NCBI GenBank assembly: GCA_007258455.2
Contig: VDFB02270651.1
Coordinates: 700,906,217 to 700,970,216 of the forward strand
From: Sequoia sempervirens
Taxonomy: Eukaryota; Streptophyta; Pinopsida; Cupressales; Cupressaceae
Length of the DNA: 64,000 nucleotides
Reading direction: 5' to 3'
Position 1 is the stretch's first letter, and each line of letters opens with the position of its first letter. A program made the translations under genes and the position numbers. Under the pieces are notes generated by a model that worked only from the letters and a program-made list of their open reading frames with translations, did no database searches and had not been told where the DNA came from. This document shows, piece by piece, positions 34,851-46,671 of the stretch.

Positions 34851-36729
34851 ATGACGACATCTCCCCTATTTGGAGACCACGGAGGGACAGCCTGCCCTCC
34901 CCAGCATCCCAATCACTTTCAAATGCCTTCCCATCAGGTGTTGCTGTTTATCTCCAAGCATATATTTAGACATCTTGAAATAGTTGTGCAGGGAGTCCTT
35001 GACCATTGGAAGTGTGGCAAATCTCTTGCGAATGTTGGGATTCGCTGCAAACAACACCACACACAAGACTTAAGGTCATTATTTGCACCGAAAATCTAAT
35101 TGCAAGCAACCAAAATGGCCTTCAAAGTCCTGCTGCACAAATTGAACTGACCATATTTATATAGCTCCAGATATGTCCATACTCTGATGTTCTTGCTCTC
35201 AAGTGCAGTGTATATAAGCCCATTCCCAACTGCCACTGAGAATACATTGCTGCCATGTCTAAACATGGAGGAGATGCACTTTGTAAAAAATAGGGGTCTG
35301 GCATTGATGAGACTGGAGCAACAAGTCAGCAGGAAGAGAGATGCTAAAAGTAAGGTTGTTCCAAGGTGAAACAGCAATGGTAGAGGTAAAGCTGGGAAAA
35401 TATAAACTACATTCTGAAACAGAGTTCATTCTAGGCAACATGACCTCATAGATAAAATAAGTCTCTTTCACAGAAACATTGTTAGACAGATGCTAATTTT
35501 GACTGACACTCCAACTCATCTTAAGACTGGAGTGGTTCCATAATAGAAAAAGGACCTTGGTGTCTCATTTTTTACAAGTTGCCTTATTCTCTGCATTTTT
35601 AAAGTAGCTACTATACTGTCTCTTTAAGTTTATAAGGCTTTACAAGGACAGTAACTCTTATTCCTTGACAATGAAAATGAACGTGGATTGTAATTAAATT
35701 CTAAAAATGAGCATATCAGAAGGTATTAACTTCATCATCAATGTTTTCATTTAAATATCATTACATATGGATAACTAGGTTGCCTCTTTTTATAGTCCTG
35801 CAAAAATTATATTTAGGTTCTAACTTTCCTCTTTGAATCTTTTTTATTGAAATTTAACCTTACAAATAGCCTTGTGAAGGAGTTATAACTTATAACCTAT
35901 GCCATTACCATCGTCCCACAAGAAAACCTATACTTTAGGTGGATTATACAGAAATCTACAGAATAAGTATTTGCAACATCTTGTAAAAAGAGCTGCCTGA
36001 AGCAGACATATAATCAAAAAACATGATAAAATGGCTGGCAAGTCATACAGGCTGGAATTTCATACTGAGGGTACCCATTAATTCAAAATTTGTGGGGCTA
36101 CTATGATATTCATATAAATTTGTGCGCTACTATATTGCACACCACTTAGCCTCCAATACTCCCGTCTGCTTCCATGCATTCACTTCAGTGTGTATCACCA
36201 AACCTAAACCTCAAGTGTTGCTCTTTTACATTTAATCCAACACTTCTTTTCTTCTTCCACAGCATTTCAAAGGCCTACCTTTTTACTGCAAGGATTATAT
36301 GAACTCTGTGCTGCCAAATAACAATTTTTACCACATTGACACCCTCACAGATTTCAACAATCTCAAAATTCATTACACTTTGTATGCAATATCAAGTTTT
36401 TAATGGATTTAAGATATACAAGCAAAATCATCTTTATTTCTCACTTTATTCTTCAGCTGCATCAGCCAGGTTATGAGCTTAGATTGAGCTGGTGTTTTCC
36501 TTGCTTGAAAAAAAATGAATTTTCATGTGACAATCCATGCACTTTTCAAGAGTAAGTGAGAATCACTAGGAGCAAACAATGATATCCTCATTCATAATTC
36601 TCAGCCTAGAAATGAAAAAATACAACCAACAGGGCAGAGGCCTCAATTGATTCAACCACTTCTATTGATGGATCCTTTTTTAGAAACATCTAACTGGACC
36701 TACTGACCTCATACCATATTAACAACAAC
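34851..36729. other. No gene recognised
   Basis: About 1.9 kb with short ORFs on both strands, none with a motif I know. The left part (34851-35480) may still be LINE 2; the right part looks like plain intron. I see no RNA gene or transposon end. Confidence 0.35.
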
Positions 36730-36731
36730 CT

Positions 36732-36935
36732 TCATTATGTACTGTTTAGGTAAAGCACAATCAAGCCATATTTGCTATAAATGTACTATGATCCTTCCAT
36801 CCATAAAATTGATAATGGTGCAGTTTTTCCTATCCATCCATCCATCTAAAAGAATAGTGCAGCCATTTTTTTCCATTTCCTCTTTTGTTCTTCCACTGTT
36901 TGCCCTGCCCTTTCGGTTGCATTCACAAGCAACCC
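36732..36935 (-). pseudogene. hAT E transposase, DUF659 fragment
   Basis: On the minus strand the stretch reads VEEQKRKWKK, then after a frame shift GCTILLDGWMDRKNCTIINF-like sequence, the hAT signature around DGWTD...NF. It follows the BED exon after an intron-like gap. Downstream catalytic sequence is not visible. Confidence 0.6.
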
Positions 36936-37021
36936 ACAAGTACAAAGTGAAACTACAAAATTTTAATTTTTGAGCACCAAAAAATAGCTTAAATTCAACA
37001 TAAATTACTATAGATTAACTA

Positions 37022-37688
37022 ACCTCCCACTGGAGTCTTTTTGAGAAGGTGCCTTGTAGCCTTTACCACAACTACCAATGCAATTACCAAATTGTCCCAA
37101 TAAGGACTACTCAACTACTCACCACATTGAAAGGAATGTTGTTGAAGTACCAAAAATCAACACATGCATATCTGCATGTTCATGCACCTCTCTGTTCTAC
37201 CCAATGTCCAATAATAGTTGTGCTTCAAGTGTGTTTTTGGGCACAAAATAACTATGTAGCGTGTGTGTAGGTGTAGGCATTGGCACTCTACTTAAAGTAG
37301 ATGAAGTGAAGGTTGATGTGCTTCAAATCCTTGGACCACCAAAAGAGCCCACTATGCCTTGAAATGCCATATCTTCATCTGATTTTGGTTGCACTTGATA
37401 ACCATGACCACCAGCTATGGATGCTGCTATGGCTGCCCTTGTCTTCTCCCTTTGCAATTTTTTCTCTTCTACGACTGCAAGTAGGGCATTCATCTCTCTT
37501 TTTATTTGTTTCGTGGTACCAAGACAACGCTTGGCATCATGATGAGTAATGCATGCAAGATGGTATTTCAAGTGATTTATGCCTCCATGATGTAGCTTCT
37601 CACATTTAAGGCAAATAATTGACCCAAGCATCAGTCCTTGCACAGCATATTTCCAAGAAGGGTCTCTAGCTCAAGGAGGAAAGTGCCC
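37022..37688 (-). pseudogene. hAT E transposase, BED finger and linker
   Basis: The open part at 37323-37643 encodes a BED zinc finger: CLKCEKLHHGGINHLKYHL with later H and C (ITHHDAKRC), then a basic helix (REMNALLAVVEEKKLQREKT) and a glycine-rich linker. Upstream to 37688 the frame reads PP(stop)ARDPSWKYAV, the usual lead-in to a hAT BED finger. Downstream, frames with stops give EVHEHADMHVLIF and GYKAPSQKDSSGR, the start of DUF659, ending at AG/GTTAGT near 37022, a possible splice donor. A short leading piece lies across the LTR at 41109-41184. Confidence 0.7.
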
Positions 37689-40600
37689 TGTTGTACCCCA
37701 AATTAAAATTTTTGCTACACCTAGGCATTTTGAAGAAATGGTTAAAAGTCTTGTCAAATTTGTCAAAAAAGGTCAAAATTGGGGTTTACATGTCCTGCAT
37801 GAGGGTCAAAAACTCGAAATTTTCAAAATCTAACGAACTCGATCTGCTCAGAGCAACCAAGTCTACAAAACCCAAATCTTAGTTTTTTGACCCTAAATTT
37901 TAGGAAAATTTCTATTTTTGGAGACTTTCTAAAAATAGAACTCTTCTCTGGGTTTTTCTAGGTTTCTTTTGAAACTTTGATTGGTCGAAAATACTTCCTC
38001 ATCAGGCCGATGCAGTCAAAATCACAAAAAGATCAGTTTTTCCCTAGTGGGTCTATTCTGTTTTTTTAGAAGCATTTCAATAGCCCCAAGGCCATTAATG
38101 GAGGTCATTCAACTGCCAGGTGTCAGATTCAGAGTCTCAAACACTGCTCAGATCAAGAAACTACAAAAGATGATCGAAGAACGAAGAACGAAGAATGGAA
38201 GTTGGAAAATTGTGAAAATTACAAAATTTTGGCTAACACTGGAGACTCCAAGTGCCCCAACTCAATCAAGCAAGCAAGGCAAAGGCAAACACGCCAAACG
38301 AAGGAGGAAGTCGAAATTTGCAAAATAAAAACTCTCTGCCAACCATGGGTGCCCCAGAAGGAGAGAGGCACCCAACTTTTCAGGAGGTCAGATGATGGAA
38401 TTTGGGTTTGTGTTCCCAAACAATGTTGCTCAGAATCTTCTCAGCTCTGCAATGAATCCATCAACATAGTCATATGATCAATCAGTCATCCAAAATTCGA
38501 AATCAAACGGAGAGGTCTCAACCAAGAAGTAGAATGCAAATCATGAAATCGTCAGAAAATATTCGAAGTCTGGAGAACTTGGGCACCCCAAAAGAAGATA
38601 GGCACCTAGGGTTTTGGAGGCCCAAATCCAACAGTTAGGGTTTGCAAATATGCTCGATCTCTTCAGGATTCTGCCAACTTTGCAATGGATGTCTTCGTCA
38701 GATCATTAGACTTGTTAATTACCAGCAAATCCAGATCAAACGGAAGTGTATAACATGAAGGTTCAAGTTTGAAGAATGAAAATCTTGTGAAAATGTCCAA
38801 CTCTGGTAATGGTGGGCGCCCCAGAATGAGAAGGGCACCCAAGCTTTTGAGGGCCTAAATGAGTGAATTTGCAATCAAAGCCTTCAGCATGAATTCCTCA
38901 AATTTGAAGCAGCGTTCCAACGGAACCATCAGCAAGTCCATCAAAGTTGGTAGTCACCAGTTATCGAAGACAGAATAGAAGGACGAAATTCAGCAAAATG
39001 AAGAATTCAAAGGAAAAGTTGAAAATCTCGAAACAAATTCTAACTCTGGAGGAGTTCGGCGCCCTAGCTAGCCAGGGGCGCCCAAGCTTTTGACCCCCAA
39101 GATGCAGCTTTCAGGAGATGTAACCTCCAAAAAACCCCCTTTAGAATTCATCAGGCTATCCAACGAGCCTAGCCAGCAATTTGTCGGACTCCCGAATCAT
39201 CCAAAATTGCAAAATCTATCAAAAGATCAAGAAAACATGAAGAAATGAAAGATGTGAAGAAATGGCTAACACTGGTAATGATGGGCGCCCCAGGAGGAGA
39301 TAGGCGCCCATGATTTTAAGGGTCAAGATCATGATTTTATCAAAAGTTGCCTCCAGGTAAACTTTGTCAGATTCGCTCAAGCTTTGCGATGGATCATACT
39401 GCCAAATCATGGGATTCACTGAGCGTCCTAGAATCAAGGATTAAATTGAGGTTAAAAATCAAGCAAAAGTTGAAAATGTTGAAAATTTGGTAGTCTGCCA
39501 AGCAAAAGCGCCCCAGTCCAAGAGAGGCGCCCAAGGCTCAATGCCTTAGTCAATTTTTCCAAGTTTTATCTTTCAACATCAAAAAAGTGTCCAAGTTTGA
39601 TGCACCAACTCGGGATAGACTTTGAAAGTTTTAAAGCAAAAAGAAAGTAGATTTTTCTCAACTTCAACTTATTTAAGAGAGATTTTCTTTCATTATTCAT
39701 TATTGCAGGTTGGCATCTAGAGCAAGCAGATTTTCCCTTTTTCTCAACGAAGATTTGAAGACTCAAATGACATGCTTTTTCAGTGTTCTTCATGGTTTCG
39801 AGATCAGTGAGCAAGCAAGAAAGCTTTTCCATGCTCCAAACTTCTAGGGCGTTTTTTCAAAATAGCCACTCAACTTTTTCCGTTTCTGATCACATGGATC
39901 TCTCTGATTTTTCATCCTCTTCAACATTGAGAAACTTTTCCTTCTAGAAACTGCTTTTTGGCCGCTTTTTCAGGAAGAATTTAGCTTTTTCAGTTTTTTA
40001 GCATCTGGGTTCCTCCAAAACGTGATTTTCTACAAAACCCAGGTTCCAACTTTTTTTTTTTGGAGAACTTGCTTTTTCAAGGCAGATCAACATTCTATTT
40101 TCAGCAGCACTCCACTTAAAATCAAGAAACAAATCAGCTTTTTGGCGGATGTGGACGAGATTTAAAGCAACAGTCATCTAGAAGCTTTCTTCCAGCTTTC
40201 TTTCTATTCTTGTCTCAATTCTTATCTACTCTTTGAAGAAGAGAAAGAAAACAAAATTGTAATAGTTGGCATTTCCTGTTTTCATGCTTTATTAGGTGGT
40301 TAGATGTTTATCTTGTTTAGTTTTAGAAATAAAGCTTGCATGTTGGCAAACCTTAGCTGTAAAAGCAAGGAGATTTTAGGGTTCCCTACTCCTCTGCTTG
40401 TGTATAAATAAGGGCAGCCTTGCCCATTATTTTCTGAACCGTGCTTGTGATAGCAAATTGCAAGCTTGTAATGTTGCAAGTTGTTATTCAGTGTCAGTTC
40501 ACTTTGTGTAAGAGCAAGCTTCCATGGCTCTTTAGCTGCAATTTATTGTTCAATTCTTGTGTCTTGTGTCAATGTGTTCTGGTTGATCGCTAAACTGTAA

Positions 40601-41108
40601 GCCTATTTTGTTACAATCTTGCTGTCCCAGAAGTGTAATCTTTGTTCTTGAGATTTGAGAAATAAAGTCTTGTGCCTACTTTTCCCTGATATAATGTCTT
40701 AGATTTCCGTTTTATGTGTTATGCTTATATGATCTTTATTTCAGCTTGCATTGAAAGTAAGTAGATGTGTGTTGAGAGAAAAGTTTATTTAAGTATTTAT
40801 GTCAAAGAATCCTTCCTTGTCCATTTCTAACTCTCTTGCTTTGCGTTTACTTGAGAAGTTAGAAACGTCATTAGAGTAGGCTTAGTCGTAGTTGAACTTC
40901 TAAAACAGAAAATCTCAACTACAGCGCTTGAGTTTTATAACCTTGTGCTCTTAGCTGAACAAAAAGATAGAAAAATTAGCTTTATTTTACTTTCTTAAGC
41001 AACATCAGCAAAGAGGGAGCTTCCCCTCCTAATTTGAAGAGCAGTTTATTTGTGCATAGTTGTCTGTTTCTAATCTGCATTCTAGAGGTGTGAATTAAAA
41101 CACCAACA
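37689..41108 (+). mobile_element. LTR, 3420 bp, in hAT E (TGCCC/TGCCT)
   Basis: It starts TGTTGTACCCC and ends CACCAACA, giving TGTTG/CAACA inverted ends. Flanks are TGCCC (37684-37688) and TGCCT (41109-41113), one mismatch. A TATAAATA box lies at 40403-40410, about 700 bp from the end. U3 contains about six 230-bp repeats with GGCGCCC motifs. No primer binding site or coding region follows, so it is a solo LTR. Its size and ends are like those of the TGTTGTGACC family, but the interior differs. It is antisense to MOG1. Confidence 0.85.
38340..39550 (+). repeat. Six ~230-bp units centred on paired GGCGCCC motifs
   Basis: Six copies of the form GGGCGCCCC, about 15 bases, GGCGCCC occur at about 38347, 38581, 38815, 39058, 39282 and 39508. 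Spacing is 224-243 bp. Several units share words before and after the motif (AACTCTGG, AAGCTTTTGA, TCAAACGGA/TCCAACGGA). The inner 15 bases vary while the palindromic halves are kept better; two units have GGCACCC variants. The array occupies the middle of the LTR's U3. Confidence 0.8.
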
Positions 41109-41184
41109 TGCCTGTAATCAACGGTGGTACCAATTGAGTGGAGCCTTAGGCTGAAGCTGATCCAAAAGCTTCTCTATTTGCCAT
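41109..41184 (-). pseudogene. hAT E transposase N-terminus, beyond inserted LTR
   Basis: From ATG 41184-41182 the minus strand reads MANREAFGSASA, a stop, then GSTQLVPPLITG up to the LTR. With one copy of the TGCCY duplication removed, the frame passes directly into TFPP...ARDPSWKY at 37688. A CTATTTGTAG acceptor-like site lies just upstream of the ATG. This frame continuity fixes the exact insertion point of the LTR. Confidence 0.65.
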
Positions 41185-41205
41185 TATATGATGTATTTAA
41201 CCTAC

Positions 41206-42089
41206 AAATAGAAAGTGAAAGCACAACATTTTAATTTTTGAATTAAATTAATTTACCTAAATTCAACATAAATCACTAAAAATCAGCACAAAATTATTTT
41301 AAATCAGTAAAAAAAAATATAATCTAAAGATTCTAAACATTTTTTTCCAAAAGAAAAAGGTTAAAATCAAAAAAATAAGTTGTGTATGCAAAAAAAGGTA
41401 AATTCATTTAAAAATCAGAAAAAATATCAAAAATCTGTGATTAATCCAATTTTTTGAAATTTAAATACAAAATACTACTTAACTTTAGCCTATGATGATT
41501 ATTAGTTTTAACCTAAATGTTGGATTTTGCAGCCAGAATGAAGAAAAAAGTTTAAAAAAAAACAAAAAACTGACCTGTGCTTCAAATTTTCCTTCAAAAT
41601 TCACCTAAGACCCTTTTCAATCTTCTCTCCTAGATGCCAAAATGTTGTGAATGTTGTGTTTGAAAGAAAAAAAATGTGCGGGAGGGTATTGCAAAGCTCA
41701 ATGGCTGTTTTGGATCCACGTTTTACTGTTTTTGGCTCACTTTTTTATGCAACCTATGTTTTATCCACGTCCCCGCAAGTCTTGTGCTCGGATTCGCCAA
41801 AAAATCAATGAATTTTTCTAGCGAGTTCCTCGCCATGAAAATAACTCAGCAACATTTTGGCGACTCAGCGAGTTTTCGACAAGTCTTCCAACTAAGGAGT
41901 AGCGAACTTGAGTAGATCCCATGAATGTTATTCCACAAATGCAAGTATTATAGCTTTTGCAATATTTAAAACCTGTTTGATACACAATTGCATAAACCAT
42001 CATAGAGCTAATAATGCTAGGGCAAATGATGCAAACTCCTCTCTACCCTAGTCCATGTGTACTTTTTATATTTGATGCCATGCAAATCC
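41206..42089. other. hAT E leader/end and linker
   Basis: 41206-41640 looks like AT-rich 5' leader or intron of hAT E. 41764-41905 has repeated CTCGCC/CGAGTTTT words that I take as the element's outer end. From 41906 to 42089 there is nothing I can name. The ORF at 41676-41915 is an artefact of these repeats. Confidence 0.4.
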
Positions 42090-42129
42090 AAAAAAATATA
42101 TTTTTTTTAATAATACTTCCTACTTTACA

Positions 42130-42748
42130 TTATATTAATAAAAGATAAATAGTACAATATTCGAAAAAAAAGGAGGGTGGTAGGCGGCACACCCATAGAG
42201 TCAAACAAAAGGACCAATAAACAAGGGCCAAGCACGTAAATAAACATAAGCTACCAAGGTATGCCAAGCAAAGGAGGAGGGTCCTAATCATCAGGGTTTC
42301 CCTAAACATCAATGGGGTAGCATCTCCAATCGACTCCCAACCAGTGAGAGCAGCAGTGTCTTCTTCTTTCTCCTTGGGACTTGGGAGGTTGTTGAGCACG
42401 AACCAAAGAAATAGCAAGTTGCACACGAGAGAATTTTCCAATGTTTGGCCAGGCATAGTCTCGCTTGGGATTTGGACGACAGGAAGGTTGAGACCATCCT
42501 CCATGAGCAACAGAGTCCCTAGAATTCTAAGGAAAGGGTCCATGGGAATGAGAACAATGATCTCCACATATTCCACAATCTCTCCTAGTCGAGTGGCTAC
42601 GCCTACGCCAACAACCTCAAGGGGAGGTGGAATTAGGAAGAACCGAGGCAACAATGTAAAGGGCATTACCCCAATGATCAAGCAACTCCTAGAGATGAGC
42701 ATCTTCAAGTGCAACTTTGCCAATTTGCACTTGAATTTACATGAGAAC
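42130..42748 (-). pseudogene. LINE 3 3' portion beyond element B
   Basis: This continues LINE 3 past element B: using one copy of AGAAC, the frame of the upstream part (SNVL) runs on into M(stop)IQVQIGKVALEDAHL. The last part, CRLPPSFFFEYCTIYLLL, is the 3' end common to L1 copies. The open 214-codon frame in this region is mostly a chance frame and I do not treat it as a separate gene. Confidence 0.5.
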
Positions 42749-43512
42749 TGTTGATGCGGGTTTTGTGACCTCAACCAACATTAGAATAAAATACCCAATA
42801 GAATATCCTATTCTCTCTTGAACAAAAACTCCAATGTGCTAAACTAAGTGATCACAAAGTAGACTCCTAGGTTCGTGATGCATATGGGATAGTCTCAGTT
42901 GGTTTGATGTGTTTTGCTGGTATTTCAAGGAGGACTTATGCTCAACTTTATCACTTTGGACTATGAATGCTATGGATGATGAGTGGTGAAATTCTACTAC
43001 TGCCGATCTTTGAAAAAAAAGATAAAAGGGGATTAGGGTTTTAGAGACTAAACTAATTCTAAACTACTCCTATGAATTCAAGAGACAAGTGTTGAATGGC
43101 GAAATTCAGACCTATCTTTACTTTGCCAAGTACAATGACTACAACAACTAGACAAAGATGGTGCAATCTTCAAAGGGGGTTTGCGAATGATATCCTATTA
43201 CTCAAAACCATCATCAATTCAAACAATGAACATAAGTAATAGAATTCGAGTTTAACAATTTTAAAGTTCAGACTAACCTTGCACATCAAATTGAAAATCA
43301 TTCAATTGAAAAAGGTATGAACTAATTTCACCATTATCAACACTATCAATCTTTCATTCATTTAAAATTGCTGAAAACAAATCTATTTTATTGAAGAAAT
43401 ATGAAACCATGCAAGCTTTCAAATTAACAAATGCTCAATAATGAATCCAATTATTATTTTGAATAGCACTCTTAGCAACAATTTCACAAGTCTCCCCGAA
43501 TAAATGAAATGA

Positions 43513-43529
43513 GTGGGGTTTATATAGGC
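43513..43529 (-). promoter_or_regulatory. TATA box near 3' end of element B
   Basis: CCTATATAAACCCC on the minus strand, 775 bp before the terminal CAACA. The TATA box of the related solo LTR (CCTATAAATT, 50976-50983) lies about 790 bp before its end, so this is the family's LTR promoter by position. Confidence 0.65.
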
Positions 43530-43783
43530 ACCCCAATTACAAAGCAACGGCCAAGATTATTTCCAAAAACCCTAACCCTAAAAGCATAACTAACTTCCTG
43601 GACACATGGCACAAGTAGGATGAACCACTTGGAGTATGGAAAACGTTGACACCCTGCAAGCTAATCAAGTAAGCGAGAATCCAAAATGCAATTCCCCTTG
43701 GCTTGCTCTCTGGCTGCAAATGCAAGAAACTTTGTAATCACCAAGTCGAGCTCTTCCATTGATATGTTTGGCATAGTATCCAA

Positions 43784-44640
43784 CTACACTCCAATTACGT
43801 CCAAGGCTTTAATGCACTGAGTAAAAGTGTTCTCCCATTTACCTTCTTGCTTCTGAAAGTTGTCCATAAAGGTCAAGAGGGATGACATATCATCCAACTG
43901 GTTTTCCTTAATAATCTCCATTTCTTTGAAATAAATATTTGTCACACGTCCTTTTAAACCTTCCAAATCCAAACCACTTGTATCATGAGTCTCTTGCCCT
44001 GTCAATCCTTCAAGCAATGTGAGGATCTTAAGCTATATCTTTCCAAGAGAATTTGCATAACAGCACACTCCTCTTTCATCTCATCATATATCTTTTTCTT
44101 TGCTAACAAAGAACAACACCATCTGTTGAAATAAATAATCTCCATTTCTTTGAAATAAATATTTGTCACACTTCCTTTTAAACCTTCCAAATCCAAACCA
44201 CTTGTATCATGAGTCTCTTGCCCTGTCGATCCTTCAAGCAATGTGAGGATCCTAAGCTATATCTTTCCAAGAGAATTTTGCATAACAGCACACTCCTCTT
44301 TCATCTCATCATATATCTTTTTCTTTGCTAACAAAGAACAACACCATTTGTTGAAGTCATACGAGGCTCCATTATCAATAACACCTTCCAGAACTAATAC
44401 TTGCATGGATATTTCCTTTAAAGCCTTCAGCGCAGGTATCACCTTGTTCTCTATGTATTGGAAATCCTCCCAGCTTTCTTCTATCTGGCAAATCTCAGTT
44501 ACAAGCAAAACTGATTTGTCATAAGTTTGAACACATCTCTCTAGGAATTGCTCCACTTGCTTTGAGATATTGATGACCCACCTTCGCATAGCTTGGCTTG
44601 TAACTCTCATTGCTTCAAGGCTATCAACGAATTCCTAAGG
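43784..44640 (-). pseudogene. Element B protein, C-terminal part
   Basis: A coiled-coil-rich region. The open part, 44257-44610, begins after MRVTSQAMRRWV and has QVEQFLERCVQTYDKS, VIPALKALKEIS and KWCCSLLAKKKIYDEMKEEC. It ends near a tandem duplication that repeats LLAKKKIYDEMKEECAVMQ and LEGLKGSVTNIYFKEMEII in the next frame. The final part, 43784-44017, has DDMSSLLTFMDNFQKQEGKW. The predicted secondary structure is mostly helical. It probably continues the 44904-45638 part after frame breaks. Function unknown. Confidence 0.5.
43910..44358 (-). repeat. 224-bp tandem duplication in element B ORF
   Basis: Unit 1, 43910-44133, and unit 2, 44134-44358, differ at about five positions, one of which is a single-base indel (GAATTTGCA versus GAATTTTGCA). 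Unit 2 is 225 bp, that is 75 codons, so the original duplication preserved frame and a later one-base loss broke it. About 2% divergence makes it much younger than most features here. Confidence 0.85.
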
Positions 44641-44903
44641 GAAGATGGTGGAATAAAAGCCTCATTCTCTTGGCGTAGTGGGGCTGTTATTTGCTAAATG
44701 AACTCTACCAATCTCAAATTCTCTACCTCTAATCTTTCTTTCTTTGCCCCTATTTTGTCAATTTTTTCTTTGATGGCCCTTGAAGTGTCTGCTAGCTCAT
44801 GAAAGTCCTATTCTATTGTGGTTGGTCTAATGTCCAATGTTGTAACTTCATAATCCATAGGGGTAATTTGGTCCCTAGGCTTGTCAACCTTTGGAACTGC
44901 TAC

Positions 44904-45638
44904 CTATAAGATCCTGGATCTTGTACCATCTCTAGTAATTTGGGAATACTTAGGCTTCTTTGGTGTCTTAGCTTTACCAATCCTTTCCAAGAAGTCTTGC
45001 ATACTTTCAGTTGGTTGAATTTCATCTACTAGCTTGAGTTTCTTCATCAGACTTTCAGTCAACCAATCTGGTACAGTAGATAATTCCATCTCATCTTCCA
45101 GCTGAATATCATCATTAATCCCCTTCAGGGCAGAAATTATCTCATCACCTAATTCCTCATTAGTTTCTAGGATCTTAGTACCTCCCACGTCTTCAATCAT
45201 AAGTGTATCATCACCTTCCAAACACTCTGTGAAGGTTTGCTCTTGAAGAAGCTCCAGTTGTTCTATCTCTTGAAATTCAGCTTCTTGTTCGTGATCTGGT
45301 TCACATTCAGCCATAGACGCCTCTTTCATTACCCTAATGGATGGCATAATTGAAGATGATGGGTTTTCATTAACCCTTTGCTTCTTAATCTTTGACTCTT
45401 CACTTGCTGCCTCCTTTGCCTTTCCTTGAAGACCTTCATTCATTGCTTTCCTTTTACTTGATTTTGGAAGTTCATCAAGACCTTCTTCTCTTCTTTCAAA
45501 TTCAACTACTTCTCCCTGACTTTCTTCATTGCTTAGTTTGGCGTAGGTAGGAGAGACACCTTCTTTTCTCAATCTGCTGATTTGGTGATCTACCCACTCC
45601 CTAGAATTAGTTATAATATCCTTCATCAATACATTCAA
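44904..45638 (-). pseudogene. Element B protein, central acidic/coiled-coil part (244 codons open)
   Basis: The longest closed ORF in the window. It starts with MKDIITNSREWVDHQISRL, matching the WWVDQQVQELRQK block of element A, then a lysine/glutamate-rich stretch with basic KKQRVNENP like a nuclear localisation signal, then a strongly acidic region (EQEAEFQEIEQLELLQEQ) and VPDWLTESLMKKLKLVDE. No retroviral enzyme domain is visible. Compared with element A, about 300 codons between the N-terminal block and this part are missing. It may be a gag-like or accessory protein; I cannot assign a role. Confidence 0.55.
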
Positions 45639-45639
45639 A

Positions 45640-46203
45640 TTTTGTTCAGCATATGGATCATGACACTTTACTCTTCCTTGAAATCAGTGCAAATCAGCCT
45701 CTTGGGTAACTTAGAACGATGCTTCTTCGGTTCCTTGACCCAATTGGAATTAACTATGTCCATACAAGCTTCTTTTGCCTAATCAAAGATTCCTCTTGAG
45801 TTCTGCTCAACATTTTGTGACGACGAGGAATGCCAAACACTTCTCTGACTGAATCTTCAGTGAAATACGCCGAAGTGATCCCATTAGATACCTTGATGGA
45901 TTGTGTTTGTGGGTTATATCTTCTAGCACATTCAACTATCAGCTCACTACACTGAACTACAGGTGGAAAACCAGTTGCTTGGTGAAGTCCGCATTTGATC
46001 ATGTTGGCTGCAATGGGCGTAGGCATTTCATGCTGGGTGCCAAACATCCTCTTCTTGTGCTGGATTACATTGAATTGTTCGAAGTTAGTGTCTGCAACTT
46101 TCTTCCATTTAGATGATAGTTGGGATTCTGGATAAAATCCCTTGAGAACTTCTCTAACTTGATTCTTTCTGACTCCTCCTCCAACGTTCTTTGAGGTAGA
46201 CAT
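45640..46203 (-). pseudogene. Element B protein, N-terminal part
   Basis: From ATG 46203 (MSTSKNVGGGV) the frame is open to 45754, with LSSKWKKVADTNFEQFNV, KKRMFGTQHEMPTPIAANM, QATGFPPVVQCSELIVECA and VREVFGIP. These match element A (1885-1538) block by block, so this start is supported by two copies. Just after 45780 a frame change leads to VKEPKKHRSKLPKRL, which matches KPRPSTKEMPKKLRR of element A, and then the coding is broken by a deletion. Glycine and lysine near the start are unlike known gag starts. Confidence 0.6.
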
Positions 46204-46671
46204 TGCACCTATACGAAACTTGAAGTTAGAAAATATTCATAAATTGCAAAGAAGGTGTTATACTCAAGAATTTAAGGCTGGAGAGTATTTTAATTAATTT
46301 ATTTAAAATTCCAGAACTCGACTGCAAGGGCTGATTAGAAAATAAATTCAAATAAAAATGAATTCTCATTAGCAACCCTTGTCTTCCCAAGAAAATTTAA
46401 AGAAATTAAATTATTTTATTGGAATTTGTGAGCCTGAATTGGAGTTTTTCTGCAAAGTCAAGATTTAAATTCTTTTTCTTCTCCAAATTTGCCACTTATG
46501 ATCCTGCAGAAGTATGAGAAATCTGGAATTTTAAGGGAGTATTTGACCTCTTGCGCTTAGATTGATCAGACTTGCAGCTCATGCAAAGTTGAAGGACGCC
46601 TATGGTTGTGCTGAAGCTTGCTGAGAGAAAATTTAACTTGTAATGAATGAGAAAAACTCCTCAAGCGCCTC

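Larger units (their letters stand above)
36730..41905 (-). mobile_element. hAT transposon E, split by an LTR
   Basis: A minus-strand hAT element. The transposase start is at 41184, its BED finger at 37323-37643 and a DUF659 part at about 36732-36935. The LTR at 37689-41108 splits it. Outer sequence 41764-41905 carries repeated CTCGCC/GCGAGTTTT words, like the ends of hAT D. The left limit is where readable transposase stops; the rest of the C-terminal half is not found. Two stretches (36941-37010 and 41205-41285) share TTTTAATTTTTGA and AAATTCAACATAAAT, consistent with related intron sequence in the transposase gene. Confidence 0.65.

Noticed and set aside
35096..35471. Overlapping ORFs of 60-93 codons on both strands
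   Set aside because: No start context, motif or partner exon; overlapping frames on both strands are typical of chance ORFs.
42130..42774. 214-codon minus-strand ORF and 136-codon plus-strand ORF as host genes
   Set aside because: They cross the 3' region of LINE 3 and the edge of element B; the sense frame of the LINE is a different one, with stops.
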